A stretch of DNA of 64,000 nucleotides from Actibacterium lipolyticum (lineage in GTDB: Bacteria > Pseudomonadota > Alphaproteobacteria > Rhodobacterales > Rhodobacteraceae). Position numbers and translations under genes: made by a program. The notes below the pieces were generated by a model, which saw nothing but the letters and a program-made list of their open reading frames with translations, had not been told where the DNA came from and made no database searches. Location: positions 1,302,001-1,366,000 of the forward strand of contig NZ_FXYE01000002.1 of assembly GCF_900184935.1 (NCBI RefSeq), in the 5' to 3' direction. How positions within the stretch are numbered: position 1 is the first letter of the stretch; each line of letters starts with the position of its first letter. Positions 57,002 through 64,000 of this stretch are shown piece after piece.

Positions 57002-59569
57002 TTGGCTTATTTCGCCTATCAGGGAACCGTTGTTGATGATGTTCTGACAACGCCGTTTGGCGTGGCCAGGCTGGACGGTGCGTCAGGGCAGCTTGTGCTT
57101 GCCGATAGCGGAGGCGGACAGGTGGTTACATTCACCCTGTCCGAAGGGTCGCTGGCCGGTGTCGCGTCCACTGCATATCAACACCCCCTTCCCGGCCAAG
57201 ATGTCACCCTTATTCTGGACAACGCCGTTGTGACTTTGGCCCATGCCGATCTGGCCGCGGTAACGGCAATGGCTGAAACAGAAAGCGTGACCCTTTTTGA
57301 CAACCAATCCGGCGAACAGGCTGACCGGATCGAAGCACTTGCCGTCGAAAGCGGGGGGCAGACCTTTATGTTTCTATCCGCGACGGATGGCGCGGGGGTC
57401 GCGACTTTCACGGTGGGTGGTAATGGCACGATCGATGCGGTTTCTTATGCCACAGACGATGCCAGCCATTATGCCGCCAACATCACGTCAATGGCCCATG
57501 CCAAGGTGGCGGGCGTTGATTACCTGATCGCTGCTTCGTCCACCGAAGATGGCGTGACCTGTTATCGCATTATGCCGGACGGCAACTTGGCAGTCACCGA
57601 CGCCATCGGGGCAACCGAATACCTGCCCATTGGTGCCCCCCAAAACATTGAGGTGGTCGAACTGGGCGGCGCAACCTTCGCCATCCTTGCCTCGGCCACA
57701 ACATCAAGCCTGACAGTCTTGCGAATAGAGGAGGACGGGACGCTAATGCCTGTCGATCAAATCATGGATGACCAAACGACGCGTTTCGCCAACGCCGCGG
57801 TGTTGGATAGCTTTACCCTGAATGGCCAAGTCTACGTTCTGGCCGCTGGAAGCGATGATGGGCTTTCGCTGTTCACGCTGCTGCCCGATGGGCGATTGCT
57901 GCACGTTCAAACGCTGGTGGATAGCGCGCAGAACAGCCTGCGCAATGTCAGCGAAATAGCCGTTCAGACCGTCGGGGACGAGGTGCAGTTGTTCGTCATA
58001 TCGGCCGCCGAAGGGGGGATGTCACAGTTCAGGTTCGTTCCCTCTGCCGTGCAGGATGAGGTGCTGGTTAGCACCGGCACACTGTCTGGGGGGGCAGGTG
58101 CCGACATATTGATTGATGGCGATGGGCAAGACCAGTTGACGGGCGGCAGCGGCGCGGACCTATTCATTTTCACCCCCGACGGGCAGGCAGACGAAATCAT
58201 GGATTTCCAGCTTGGCATCGACCGGTTGGATTTGTCCGCGCTTGGCATGATTCACAGCGTTTCATCGCTAACCATCACCCCAACGGCGGATGGCGCGATC
58301 CTTCAGCTGGGGACGGAACAGATCGTGCTGCACAGCGCCGATGGCCAACCGCTGGAGGCAGCGGATTTCACGACCGCCGATGTGGTGAACGTCACCCGTG
58401 TTTCGCTGGCCTACGATCCCTTGGACGAACTGTCATCTGTCGAAGGCAGCTCTGCCAATGACCAACTAATTGCTGGCGATGGCGCGCAGGGGCTTTATGG
58501 GCGCAGTGGGGACGACTTGCTTACCGGCGGCGGCGGCGGTGACCGGCTGCACGGCGGGGACGGGTTTGATTTCGCAGATTACGCACTGGCCACTGTGGGA
58601 GTCATCGCTGATCTGGAAACACCCAGCGCGAACACGGGCGACGCCGAAGGGGATGTCTTTGTCGAGGTTGAGGGAATTATCGGCTCTGACTTCGACGACC
58701 GCTTATCCGGCGATGACAACGCCAACGAACTTCGCGGTGGGGATGGCCGTGACCGGCTAGAGGGGCGCGGTGGCGATGACATATTGCTGGGCGGTGACGG
58801 CAACGACGAGGTGCTCGGCCACGCCGGCAATGACACGCTGCATGGCGGCAATGGCAACGACAACATTTCGTCGTCGGATGGCGACGACACTGTTTATGGC
58901 GACGCGGGCCATGATGAAATCGGCGGCGGCAACGGAAACGACACCATCTATGGTGGCACGGGTAACGACACCATCGGGTCTGGCAACGGCGATGATTTCA
59001 TCGACGCAGGGGACGGGAACGATGTGACAAGCGGCGGCTATGGCGCCGATCTGGAATACGGCGGCAACGGCGATGACACGATGGCGGGCAGCTATGGCAA
59101 CGACATTGTCTATGGCGGCGCAGGCAACGACAGCTTGGGCGGTGGCACCGGCAAAGATGAACTGTATGGCGGTGACGGCGATGACCAAATCGGCGCGGGC
59201 AGCTTTGATGACAAAGCTTGGGGCGGTACCGGAAACGACTTTATCGGTGGCGGCGATGGCGATGATGAATTGTACGGCGAAAGCGGCAACGACACGTTGA
59301 ACGGCGGCGTTGGCTTTGACGTCCTAACGGGCGGCGAAGGGGCCGACATATTCGTCTTCAACGACTTCACCGACGGAGAGGTCGATGTGATTACCGACTT
59401 TGAAGACGGCATAGATGCGATCCGCATGAAAGGCATTCCCGGTGGGTTCAACAGCCTAAGCATCAGCGGCTATTCAACCTTCGTAGAGCTTTCTTACAAT
59501 GACCATGTGATCCTGATCGAAGGGGTGTCAGCACACGATATTGACGTGTCAGACTTCATCTTTGTCTGA
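57002..59569 (+). CDS. RTX protein with N-terminal beta-propeller-like region
   Basis: An 855-residue protein. Residues 1-345 show repeated strand patterns ending in F-L/I-A-S..DG..., a beta-propeller-like layout. Residues about 360-390 and 493-783 carry many RTX nonapeptides (GGxGxDxUx, for example GGDGNDEVLG and GGTGNDTIGS), which bind calcium. The C-terminus (ITDFEDGIDAI and a final DVSDFIFV) is the type I secretion signal. It should be secreted unfolded and fold with calcium outside. The TTG at 57002 is likely; a GTG at 56978 is possible. Function unknown. Confidence 0.85.
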   Translation: MAYFAYQGTVVDDVLTTPFGVARLDGASGQLVLADSGGGQVVTFTLSEGSLAGVASTAYQHPLPGQDVTLILDNAVVTLAHADLAAVTAMAETESVTLFDNQSGEQADRIEALAVESGGQTFMFLSATDGAGVATFTVGGNGTIDAVSYATDDASHYAANITSMAHAKVAGVDYLIAASSTEDGVTCYRIMPDGNLAVTDAIGATEYLPIGAPQNIEVVELGGATFAILASATTSSLTVLRIEEDGTLMPVDQIMDDQTTRFANAAVLDSFTLNGQVYVLAAGSDDGLSLFTLLPDGRLLHVQTLVDSAQNSLRNVSEIAVQTVGDEVQLFVISAAEGGMSQFRFVPSAVQDEVLVSTGTLSGGAGADILIDGDGQDQLTGGSGADLFIFTPDGQADEIMDFQLGIDRLDLSALGMIHSVSSLTITPTADGAILQLGTEQIVLHSADGQPLEAADFTTADVVNVTRVSLAYDPLDELSSVEGSSANDQLIAGDGAQGLYGRSGDDLLTGGGGGDRLHGGDGFDFADYALATVGVIADLETPSANTGDAEGDVFVEVEGIIGSDFDDRLSGDDNANELRGGDGRDRLEGRGGDDILLGGDGNDEVLGHAGNDTLHGGNGNDNISSSDGDDTVYGDAGHDEIGGGNGNDTIYGGTGNDTIGSGNGDDFIDAGDGNDVTSGGYGADLEYGGNGDDTMAGSYGNDIVYGGAGNDSLGGGTGKDELYGGDGDDQIGAGSFDDKAWGGTGNDFIGGGDGDDELYGESGNDTLNGGVGFDVLTGGEGADIFVFNDFTDGEVDVITDFEDGIDAIRMKGIPGGFNSLSISGYSTFVELSYNDHVILIEGVSAHDIDVSDFIFV
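58485..59350. repeat. RTX nonapeptide-coding tandem repeats
   Basis: A long set of imperfect 27-base units codes for glycine-and-aspartate-rich nonapeptides (GGxGxDxUx). About twenty-five units can be traced, interrupted once near 58570-58700 by a non-repeat stretch. Confidence 0.85.
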
Positions 59570-60346
59570 TTAGTCATTCAAGATCGCGCTGTGATGACGG
59601 CGCAGCAACATCAACCCGGCTGCAAGCATGACGCTTGCCATTCCAAACACATAAAGCGGGCTAACAAACGCCCCTGCATACATCGGATAAAAGCCTTTGC
59701 GCATCTGCCCGATCACATGCGCCAACGGGTTGAACCAAAGCCACGCGCGATAAGCGGGTGGCACTGTTTCGAACAGGAAAAAGATGGTGGAAACAAGGAA
59801 CAGCGGCCGGTTCGCGATGGCCCAAACACGCTCCCACAAGGGGAACAGTGACGTCAGGCAGCAGTTCAGCGTGCCAACCCCCAATCCCAGCGATGCCGCC
59901 ATTGCATAGGCAAGCGCGATTTCGGGCAGATCAACGAAGGTGCCAATTCTGAAGGTTGCCAATATACCCAGAATGATCACTCCGCTGACGGCCAACTGCA
60001 TCAAAGAGCCCAGCAAAAACCGCGCGATCAGAGCGTCGGCAAACGTAACCCGCGGATAGAACAAAAGCGGTTTGGAAAAACGCAAAGTCGTGGTCAGTTT
60101 TTGAGCGACGTCTTGATACATCAAGAAGGGCAAGAAACCCGTCGCATAGAAAAGTGGAAAACTGTCGCCCAGCGGCGGCGTTCTAAACGCAAACGAAAAC
60201 ACCAGCGTCAGCAATGCGATCCCGCCCACAGGTTCGATCACTGCCCAAAGATACCCGCCTTTTGATCGGCCGTGCGTCGAAGCGACCTCTCGTAAGATCA
60301 GGGCAAAGACCGTGCGCGGGGCCGCGACACTGCGGGAATGTTGCAT
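59570..60346 (-). CDS. ABC-2 type polysaccharide export permease (KpsM-like)
   Basis: A 258-residue inner-membrane permease with about six helices. The N-terminal segment LILREVASTHGRSKGGYLWAVIEPVG matches KpsM and Wzm, the membrane half of the capsule and O-antigen exporter, and FNPLAHVIGQMRKGF near the end is also shared. The ATG at 60346 is the homology start. It lies opposite the RTX gene with no gap and is divergent from the KpsE-like gene. Confidence 0.9.
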   Translation of the reverse strand: MQHSRSVAAPRTVFALILREVASTHGRSKGGYLWAVIEPVGGIALLTLVFSFAFRTPPLGDSFPLFYATGFLPFLMYQDVAQKLTTTLRFSKPLLFYPRVTFADALIARFLLGSLMQLAVSGVIILGILATFRIGTFVDLPEIALAYAMAASLGLGVGTLNCCLTSLFPLWERVWAIANRPLFLVSTIFFLFETVPPAYRAWLWFNPLAHVIGQMRKGFYPMYAGAFVSPLYVFGMASVMLAAGLMLLRRHHSAILND

Positions 60347-60449
60347 TCTGTGAACCGTTTTTAAACTTCGCGACGGGTAGCAATTGGAAAAGGTGTGTGG
60401 TCCCGGCCTAACAGGCGCCACTGAATCAGACGTTACCGGAGGCAGAAAT

Positions 60450-61613
60450 TTGCAGGTCACAGCGCTGAAAATTCCGGCCGCCGATCCTTCTGTGGTTATT
60501 GCGGAGCCTGCTGAACCCGCGCGTGTCCGCACGCGCCATATCGCCGTGGTGGCCAGCTTTGCTTTGCTGGTGCTACTGCCAGCCTTGGCTGCGGGGGGAT
60601 ATCTGTTTGGATACGCGAAGGACCAATATGCCTCTTACATCGGGTTCTCCGTTCAGAAAGAGGAAGGGGGATCAGCGGTCGAGTTGTTGGGCGGCTTCAC
60701 CGATTTCGCAAACGTCGGCACTTCGGATGCCGACATCCTGTTTGATTTCATGCAAAGTCAGGACATGGTGCAACGGCTGCAAAGTCGGCTGGATCTTCCT
60801 CAGATGTTTTCGCAGACCGGCGATCCTGTGTTCAGTGTCGGCCCTGATCCATCAATGGAAGAATTGGTTCGACATTGGCGGCGTGCAGTGAAGGTTTACC
60901 ATGACCCCGGCAGTGGCCTGATTAACCTGCGGGTGCTTGCCTTTGCGCCCCACGACGCACAGACCATCGCACAGGCGGTTTTCGATGAAAGTTCGGCGAT
61001 GATCAACGCGCTGTCCACGGCCGCGCGGAATGACACGATGCGCTTGGCGCGGGACGACATGATGCGTGCCGAATCGCGGCTGAAATCAGCGCGCCGTGCG
61101 GTCACCGACTTTCGCAAGCGCACGCAAATCTTTGACCCGCGCGAAGACGCGCAGGGGCAGCTTGGCCTTCTCTCCAACCTTCAAGCCCAACAGGCCAACG
61201 CCCTGATAGAACTTGACCTACTGCGCCAAACCACCCGCCCAAACGACCCAAGGCTGGCACAGCTGGAACGCCGCGTCGGTGTTATCGAAACCCGCATAGA
61301 CGCGGAAAGAGACCGGTTTAGCCGCGTCGATAAAGATGTGGCTTTGGCTGGGCTGCTAAGCGAATACGAAGCGCTTACCGTTGACTTGGAGTTTGCCGAA
61401 AAAAGCTATCTGGCAACTCTTGCAGCTGTCGAAGCCGCCGGCGCAGAGGCGCGTCGTCAATCCCGTTATTTGGCCGCACATATCGGCCCCACCCTCGCAC
61501 AAACGGCCGAACATCCGCATCGGCTTGTATGGCTAGGCGTGTTCAGCGGGCTTTGCCTGATGGGGTGGTCGATTCTAACGCTGACCTATTTCAGCTTACG
61601 GGACAGGCAGTAA
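60450..61613 (+). CDS. Polysaccharide co-polymerase/export protein (KpsE-like)
   Basis: A 387-residue protein with an N-terminal helix near 30-50, a large periplasmic coiled-coil region (about 165-330) and a C-terminal helix LVWLGVFSGLCLMGWSILTL. This is the KpsE/Wzz plan, which bridges the ABC exporter to the outer membrane. The start is a TTG at 60450 with GGAGG seven bases before. It ends four bases before the KpsT-like gene. Confidence 0.85.
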   Translation: MQVTALKIPAADPSVVIAEPAEPARVRTRHIAVVASFALLVLLPALAAGGYLFGYAKDQYASYIGFSVQKEEGGSAVELLGGFTDFANVGTSDADILFDFMQSQDMVQRLQSRLDLPQMFSQTGDPVFSVGPDPSMEELVRHWRRAVKVYHDPGSGLINLRVLAFAPHDAQTIAQAVFDESSAMINALSTAARNDTMRLARDDMMRAESRLKSARRAVTDFRKRTQIFDPREDAQGQLGLLSNLQAQQANALIELDLLRQTTRPNDPRLAQLERRVGVIETRIDAERDRFSRVDKDVALAGLLSEYEALTVDLEFAEKSYLATLAAVEAAGAEARRQSRYLAAHIGPTLAQTAEHPHRLVWLGVFSGLCLMGWSILTLTYFSLRDRQ

Positions 61614-61617
61614 CGCC

Positions 61618-62298
61618 ATGATCCAGCTTTGCGGCGTTCGCAAAACCTATGCCCTGCGTGGAAAGCGTAAGGTGGTCGCCGACGGTATTTCGGCCACCTT
61701 CCCAACAGGCGCGTCGGTCGCGCTGTTGGGGCGGAATGGCGCGGGAAAGTCCAGCCTGCTGCGGATGATCGCGGGCACGATGAAACCCGACAAGGGGCGC
61801 GTTACATCAACGGGAAGTGTTTCCTGGCCAGTTGGGTTTTCGGGCAGTTTTCACAACGAACTGACGGGCGCACAAAACACGCGGTTCATCGCCCGGGTTT
61901 ATGGCACCGATACGGATGCCCTGTGCGAATGGGTCGCCGACTTCGCCGAGCTGGGCGATCACTTCAACCTGCCCGTCCGGACCTATTCGTCTGGCATGCG
62001 GTCGCGTCTGGCATTTGGGATTTCGATGGGCGTGCCCTTTGATACCTATTTGGTGGACGAAGTCACATCAGTCGGTGACGCGACTTTTAAGCAAAAAAGC
62101 GAAGCCGTCTTCGCTGAACGCCTGAAAACCAGCGGTGCAATTATCGTAACGCATGCGTTGGGTATGGTGCAAAGACTATGTCAGCACGGCGCCGTTTTGG
62201 ACGAAGGGAAACTGACCTATTACACCAACGTCAACGACGCGATCCGCCATCATCAGGCGGTTGTGCAGCCCCGACAAAAGCCGGGGCTGACGGATTAG
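61618..62298 (+). CDS. ABC transporter ATP-binding protein (KpsT-like)
   Basis: A 226-residue ABC ATPase. Walker A is GRNGAGKSSLL, the signature is YSSGMRSRLAFGISMGVPF and Walker B is TYLVDEVTSVGD. The short length and HGAVLDEGKLTYY end match KpsT/Wzt-type ATPases that drive capsule export. With the KpsM-like permease and KpsE-like protein it forms the core exporter; an outer-membrane KpsD or Wza gene is not in the window. Its stop overlaps the M10 gene convergently. Confidence 0.92.
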   Translation: MIQLCGVRKTYALRGKRKVVADGISATFPTGASVALLGRNGAGKSSLLRMIAGTMKPDKGRVTSTGSVSWPVGFSGSFHNELTGAQNTRFIARVYGTDTDALCEWVADFAELGDHFNLPVRTYSSGMRSRLAFGISMGVPFDTYLVDEVTSVGDATFKQKSEAVFAERLKTSGAIIVTHALGMVQRLCQHGAVLDEGKLTYYTNVNDAIRHHQAVVQPRQKPGLTD

Positions 62299-63785
62299 AC
62301 GAACACGAAATCATCAGCCGAAAGATCGGCAACCTCGACGCCTTGCAGGGTGATCGACAGGCCGTTCACTTCGACCACTGTCGCAGTGATCTGCGCCGTG
62401 GATGCATCGCTGATGGTCAGCGCGCTGAACCCGGCAACGCCAGCAAGTTCGATCAGATCAAGACCGTCTTCGAAATCACGGATCGAGTCTGCCTCGCCAC
62501 TAACAAAGCTAGTGAACACAAAGATGTCCGCGCCCGCGCCGCCGATCATCATGTCGTTGCCGCCGCCCCCATCCAGACGATCGGCACCCTCGCCGCCGAT
62601 TAGGAAATCAAGCCCAGCGCCGCCGTTAAGGCCATCGGCATCGTCGCCACCAAACAGGAAGTCAGTGCCGTTTCCGCCGGCCACGGTATCTTCACCGGCA
62701 CCGCCGCCCAGAAGGTCGTTGCCGTTACCGCCGTCCAAGTCATCGTCACCACCCGCGCCGATAACCCTGTCTTTGCCCGCGCCGCTGCTTAGGATGTTGT
62801 CGACATCATTACCGGTCAGCACATCGTTGCCTGCACCGGTATAACCGTTTTCGATGACCGTCCCGCGACCGATCACCAAGTTGCCGACAAGGCCGCCAAC
62901 GTCGGAAATCGCCTCGGCGTTCAGGTTAAGGTTCTGGCCCGCAGAAACGGTCGAGAAATCCAACGTATCAATCCCACCGCTGTCCAGAATCGTGAAGGCC
63001 ACGGGGCCACCGTCGTAAAAGTCGGACTCTGATGAATTACCGTCATAGAGAATGCCGAAAAGCTCTCCCATGTAGCCGCCGACATTGGAATTCGCGCCGT
63101 AAACCGTATCCCCCAAGTTTGCCGTCGTCGTGGTGCCGTACAGCTCTGCTACGGCAACCATGTCAGCAATCATCGGCGTCACAATGCTCGCGAATGACGC
63201 GTCGACGAAGGGGTTATCTGTCTGGCTAAAATAGGACATGACAGACATCTGGTTGCTGTCATTTTCGTACACAGCGTCCGTCCAAAAGTTCGCGGTGCCG
63301 TTATAGTCGCCCGCATGGCCCAGCCCCAGCGCGTGCCCGATTTCGTGGATGTATGTCTGGAACGAATAGCTGTCGATCGACGTGCCGTAAGCATTCAGCC
63401 AATTCACCGGAACATTCACGTACGAGAAATTGATCGTCTCGCCCGTCGTGTTTGAGGTGGAGTACGCCCCCGACGGATCGACATCGTCGAAGATGATGTC
63501 AGCCGGTCCCGAAGCGACCTCTTCAAACGTGATACCCAGAACATCCGACCATGCATCAAGCGCCCAGCGCGCCAACTGCTGACCTTCGGCTGTGAGGCCA
63601 CTTAGGCGCACCGTAAGTGTACCGCCTGTCGTAACATTGAAAGAACTGCGCGGCCAAAGGCCATCGATCAGATAGTCCGCGATTTGGTCAACCGTATAGA
63701 CGGGTTTGCCGGATGCGGCGGCCCGGATCGTGGACGTTTCAGCAAGCGCCGAGGCGCCGCTTAGTCCCGAAAAATATTTGCCCAT
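62295..63785 (-). CDS. Serralysin-type M10 metallopeptidase with RTX repeats
   Basis: A 496-residue secreted zinc protease. The zinc site is H147-E148-x2-H151-x5-H157 in HEIGHALGLGH, followed by the Met-turn M183 in SVMSYF. The N-terminal half is the protease, and RTX nonapeptides (GGDDADGLNG, GGAGADIFVF) fill about residues 320-450, ending in a type I secretion signal DLSADDFVFV. It lies next to the capsule exporter on the opposite strand. The peptidase needs calcium and type I export; no HlyB or HlyD gene is here. Confidence 0.92.
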   Translation of the reverse strand: MGKYFSGLSGASALAETSTIRAAASGKPVYTVDQIADYLIDGLWPRSSFNVTTGGTLTVRLSGLTAEGQQLARWALDAWSDVLGITFEEVASGPADIIFDDVDPSGAYSTSNTTGETINFSYVNVPVNWLNAYGTSIDSYSFQTYIHEIGHALGLGHAGDYNGTANFWTDAVYENDSNQMSVMSYFSQTDNPFVDASFASIVTPMIADMVAVAELYGTTTTANLGDTVYGANSNVGGYMGELFGILYDGNSSESDFYDGGPVAFTILDSGGIDTLDFSTVSAGQNLNLNAEAISDVGGLVGNLVIGRGTVIENGYTGAGNDVLTGNDVDNILSSGAGKDRVIGAGGDDDLDGGNGNDLLGGGAGEDTVAGGNGTDFLFGGDDADGLNGGAGLDFLIGGEGADRLDGGGGNDMMIGGAGADIFVFTSFVSGEADSIRDFEDGLDLIELAGVAGFSALTISDASTAQITATVVEVNGLSITLQGVEVADLSADDFVFV

Positions 63786-63842
63786 TACTTGCTCTCTTAA
63801 ATTTGTGCTGCCCCACACGAAGGCCGGTATAGGGCATTTTCG

Positions 63843-64000
63843 ATGCTTTCAGAAACGGTTTTTCAACGATTGAAACTTAGCGTCGTCATCAACGGGGGCT
63901 ATGCGGCAGCACGAATATCCCCCTTCGCGTGGCGCGTTGGGTCGAAAGCCCCTCAAACGCCAGTGGTTTTTTCTGGGATCAAAGGCTCCCCAATGGGCAA
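63843..64000 (+). CDS. Possible partial gene at the right edge
   Basis: From ATG 63843, with AGGG about nine bases before, the frame stays open to the end (52 codons) and reads MLSETVFQRLKLSVVING then a mixed sequence. It is too short to assign. It could be the start of the next polysaccharide gene or a chance frame. Confidence 0.3.
   Translation, partial: MLSETVFQRLKLSVVINGGYAAARISPFAWRVGSKAPQTPVVFSGIKGSPMG

Noticed and set aside
58485-59350. Tandem repeat considered as a CRISPR-like array
   Set aside because: The units are protein-coding RTX nonapeptide repeats in one frame, without constant spacers.

Overview
The window looks like a chromosomal segment of a marine-type alphaproteobacterium of the Rhodobacteraceae (Roseobacter group). 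Supporting signs are the GC-rich codon use, a CcrM-type cell-cycle DNA methyltransferase, a DciA-like DUF721 protein, DUF3576 next to leuS, DUF4170 between cysQ-like and lpxK-like genes, a Rhodobacter-type porin, and several RTX proteins. It contains no rRNA, insertion sequence, prophage, CRISPR array or integrase. Most of it is core chromosome with very tight packing: many ATGA-type overlaps within operons, and convergent neighbours whose 3' ends overlap.

Layout. Bases 1-3410 (minus): a run of six abutting genes (thiolase, free-methionine-sulfoxide reductase-like GAF protein, LysE transporter, GFA protein, LysE transporter, RluA pseudouridine synthase). 3500-4323: a STAS/anti-sigma kinase-like partner-switch pair. 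4513-8650: gamma-glutamyltransferase-like enzyme, HspQ, AEC transporter, SLT-like lipoprotein, LolA. 8719-14333 (minus): FtsK, DapC-like aminotransferase, amidase. 14416-18293: UbiH-type hydroxylase, Trm112, LON-domain protein, thioredoxin-TPR protein, exonuclease III. 18416-26062: MFS exporter, orphan OmpR-type regulator, RibA with a RibB-like N-terminus, L,D-transpeptidase-like protein, YggS, TPR-sulfotransferase, porin. 26316-30963: DUF3576 lipoprotein, then leuS-lptE-holA. 31186-37944: redox and fatty-acid type enzymes plus a mechanosensitive channel. 38074-44330: DUF2125, PmbA/TldD-like, and an envelope operon (CysQ-like, DUF4170, divergent Kdo-transferase-like, LpxK). 44317-50892: CoA-transferase, DsbA, DciA-like, MutY, AlkB-like hydroxylase, CcrM and RNase HII. 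51029-53076: small poorly known proteins, ending in a membrane-anchored winged-helix protein. 53081-53157: tRNA-Arg(CCT). 53298-56875: LacI regulator and a GT2/LAB_N/GT39 lipid-glycosylation cassette. 57002-end: a KpsM/KpsE/KpsT-like capsule exporter flanked by two RTX proteins, one of them an M10 (serralysin-type) metallopeptidase.

How the parts work together. Much of the window serves the envelope: LolA and LptE carry lipoprotein and LPS to the outer membrane, LpxK and its neighbours build lipid A/Kdo, the GT2/LAB_N/GT39 cassette probably decorates lipid A or another lipid-linked glycan, the Kps-like transporter exports a surface polysaccharide, and the RTX proteins are expected to leave through a type I system that is not in the window. 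A second theme is the cell cycle and genome care: FtsK, HolA, MutY, XthA, DciA-like, RNase HII and CcrM. The leader of ccrM holds three closely spaced GANTC sites, the sequence CcrM itself methylates.

The most interesting points for follow-up are the membrane-anchored winged-helix protein (52372-53076), the Kdo-transferase-like protein without the expected catalytic glutamate (42121-43329), the GANTC cluster before ccrM, the RTX-flanked polysaccharide exporter, and the RibA with a decayed RibB-like N-terminus. None is proven to be a new system from sequence alone.
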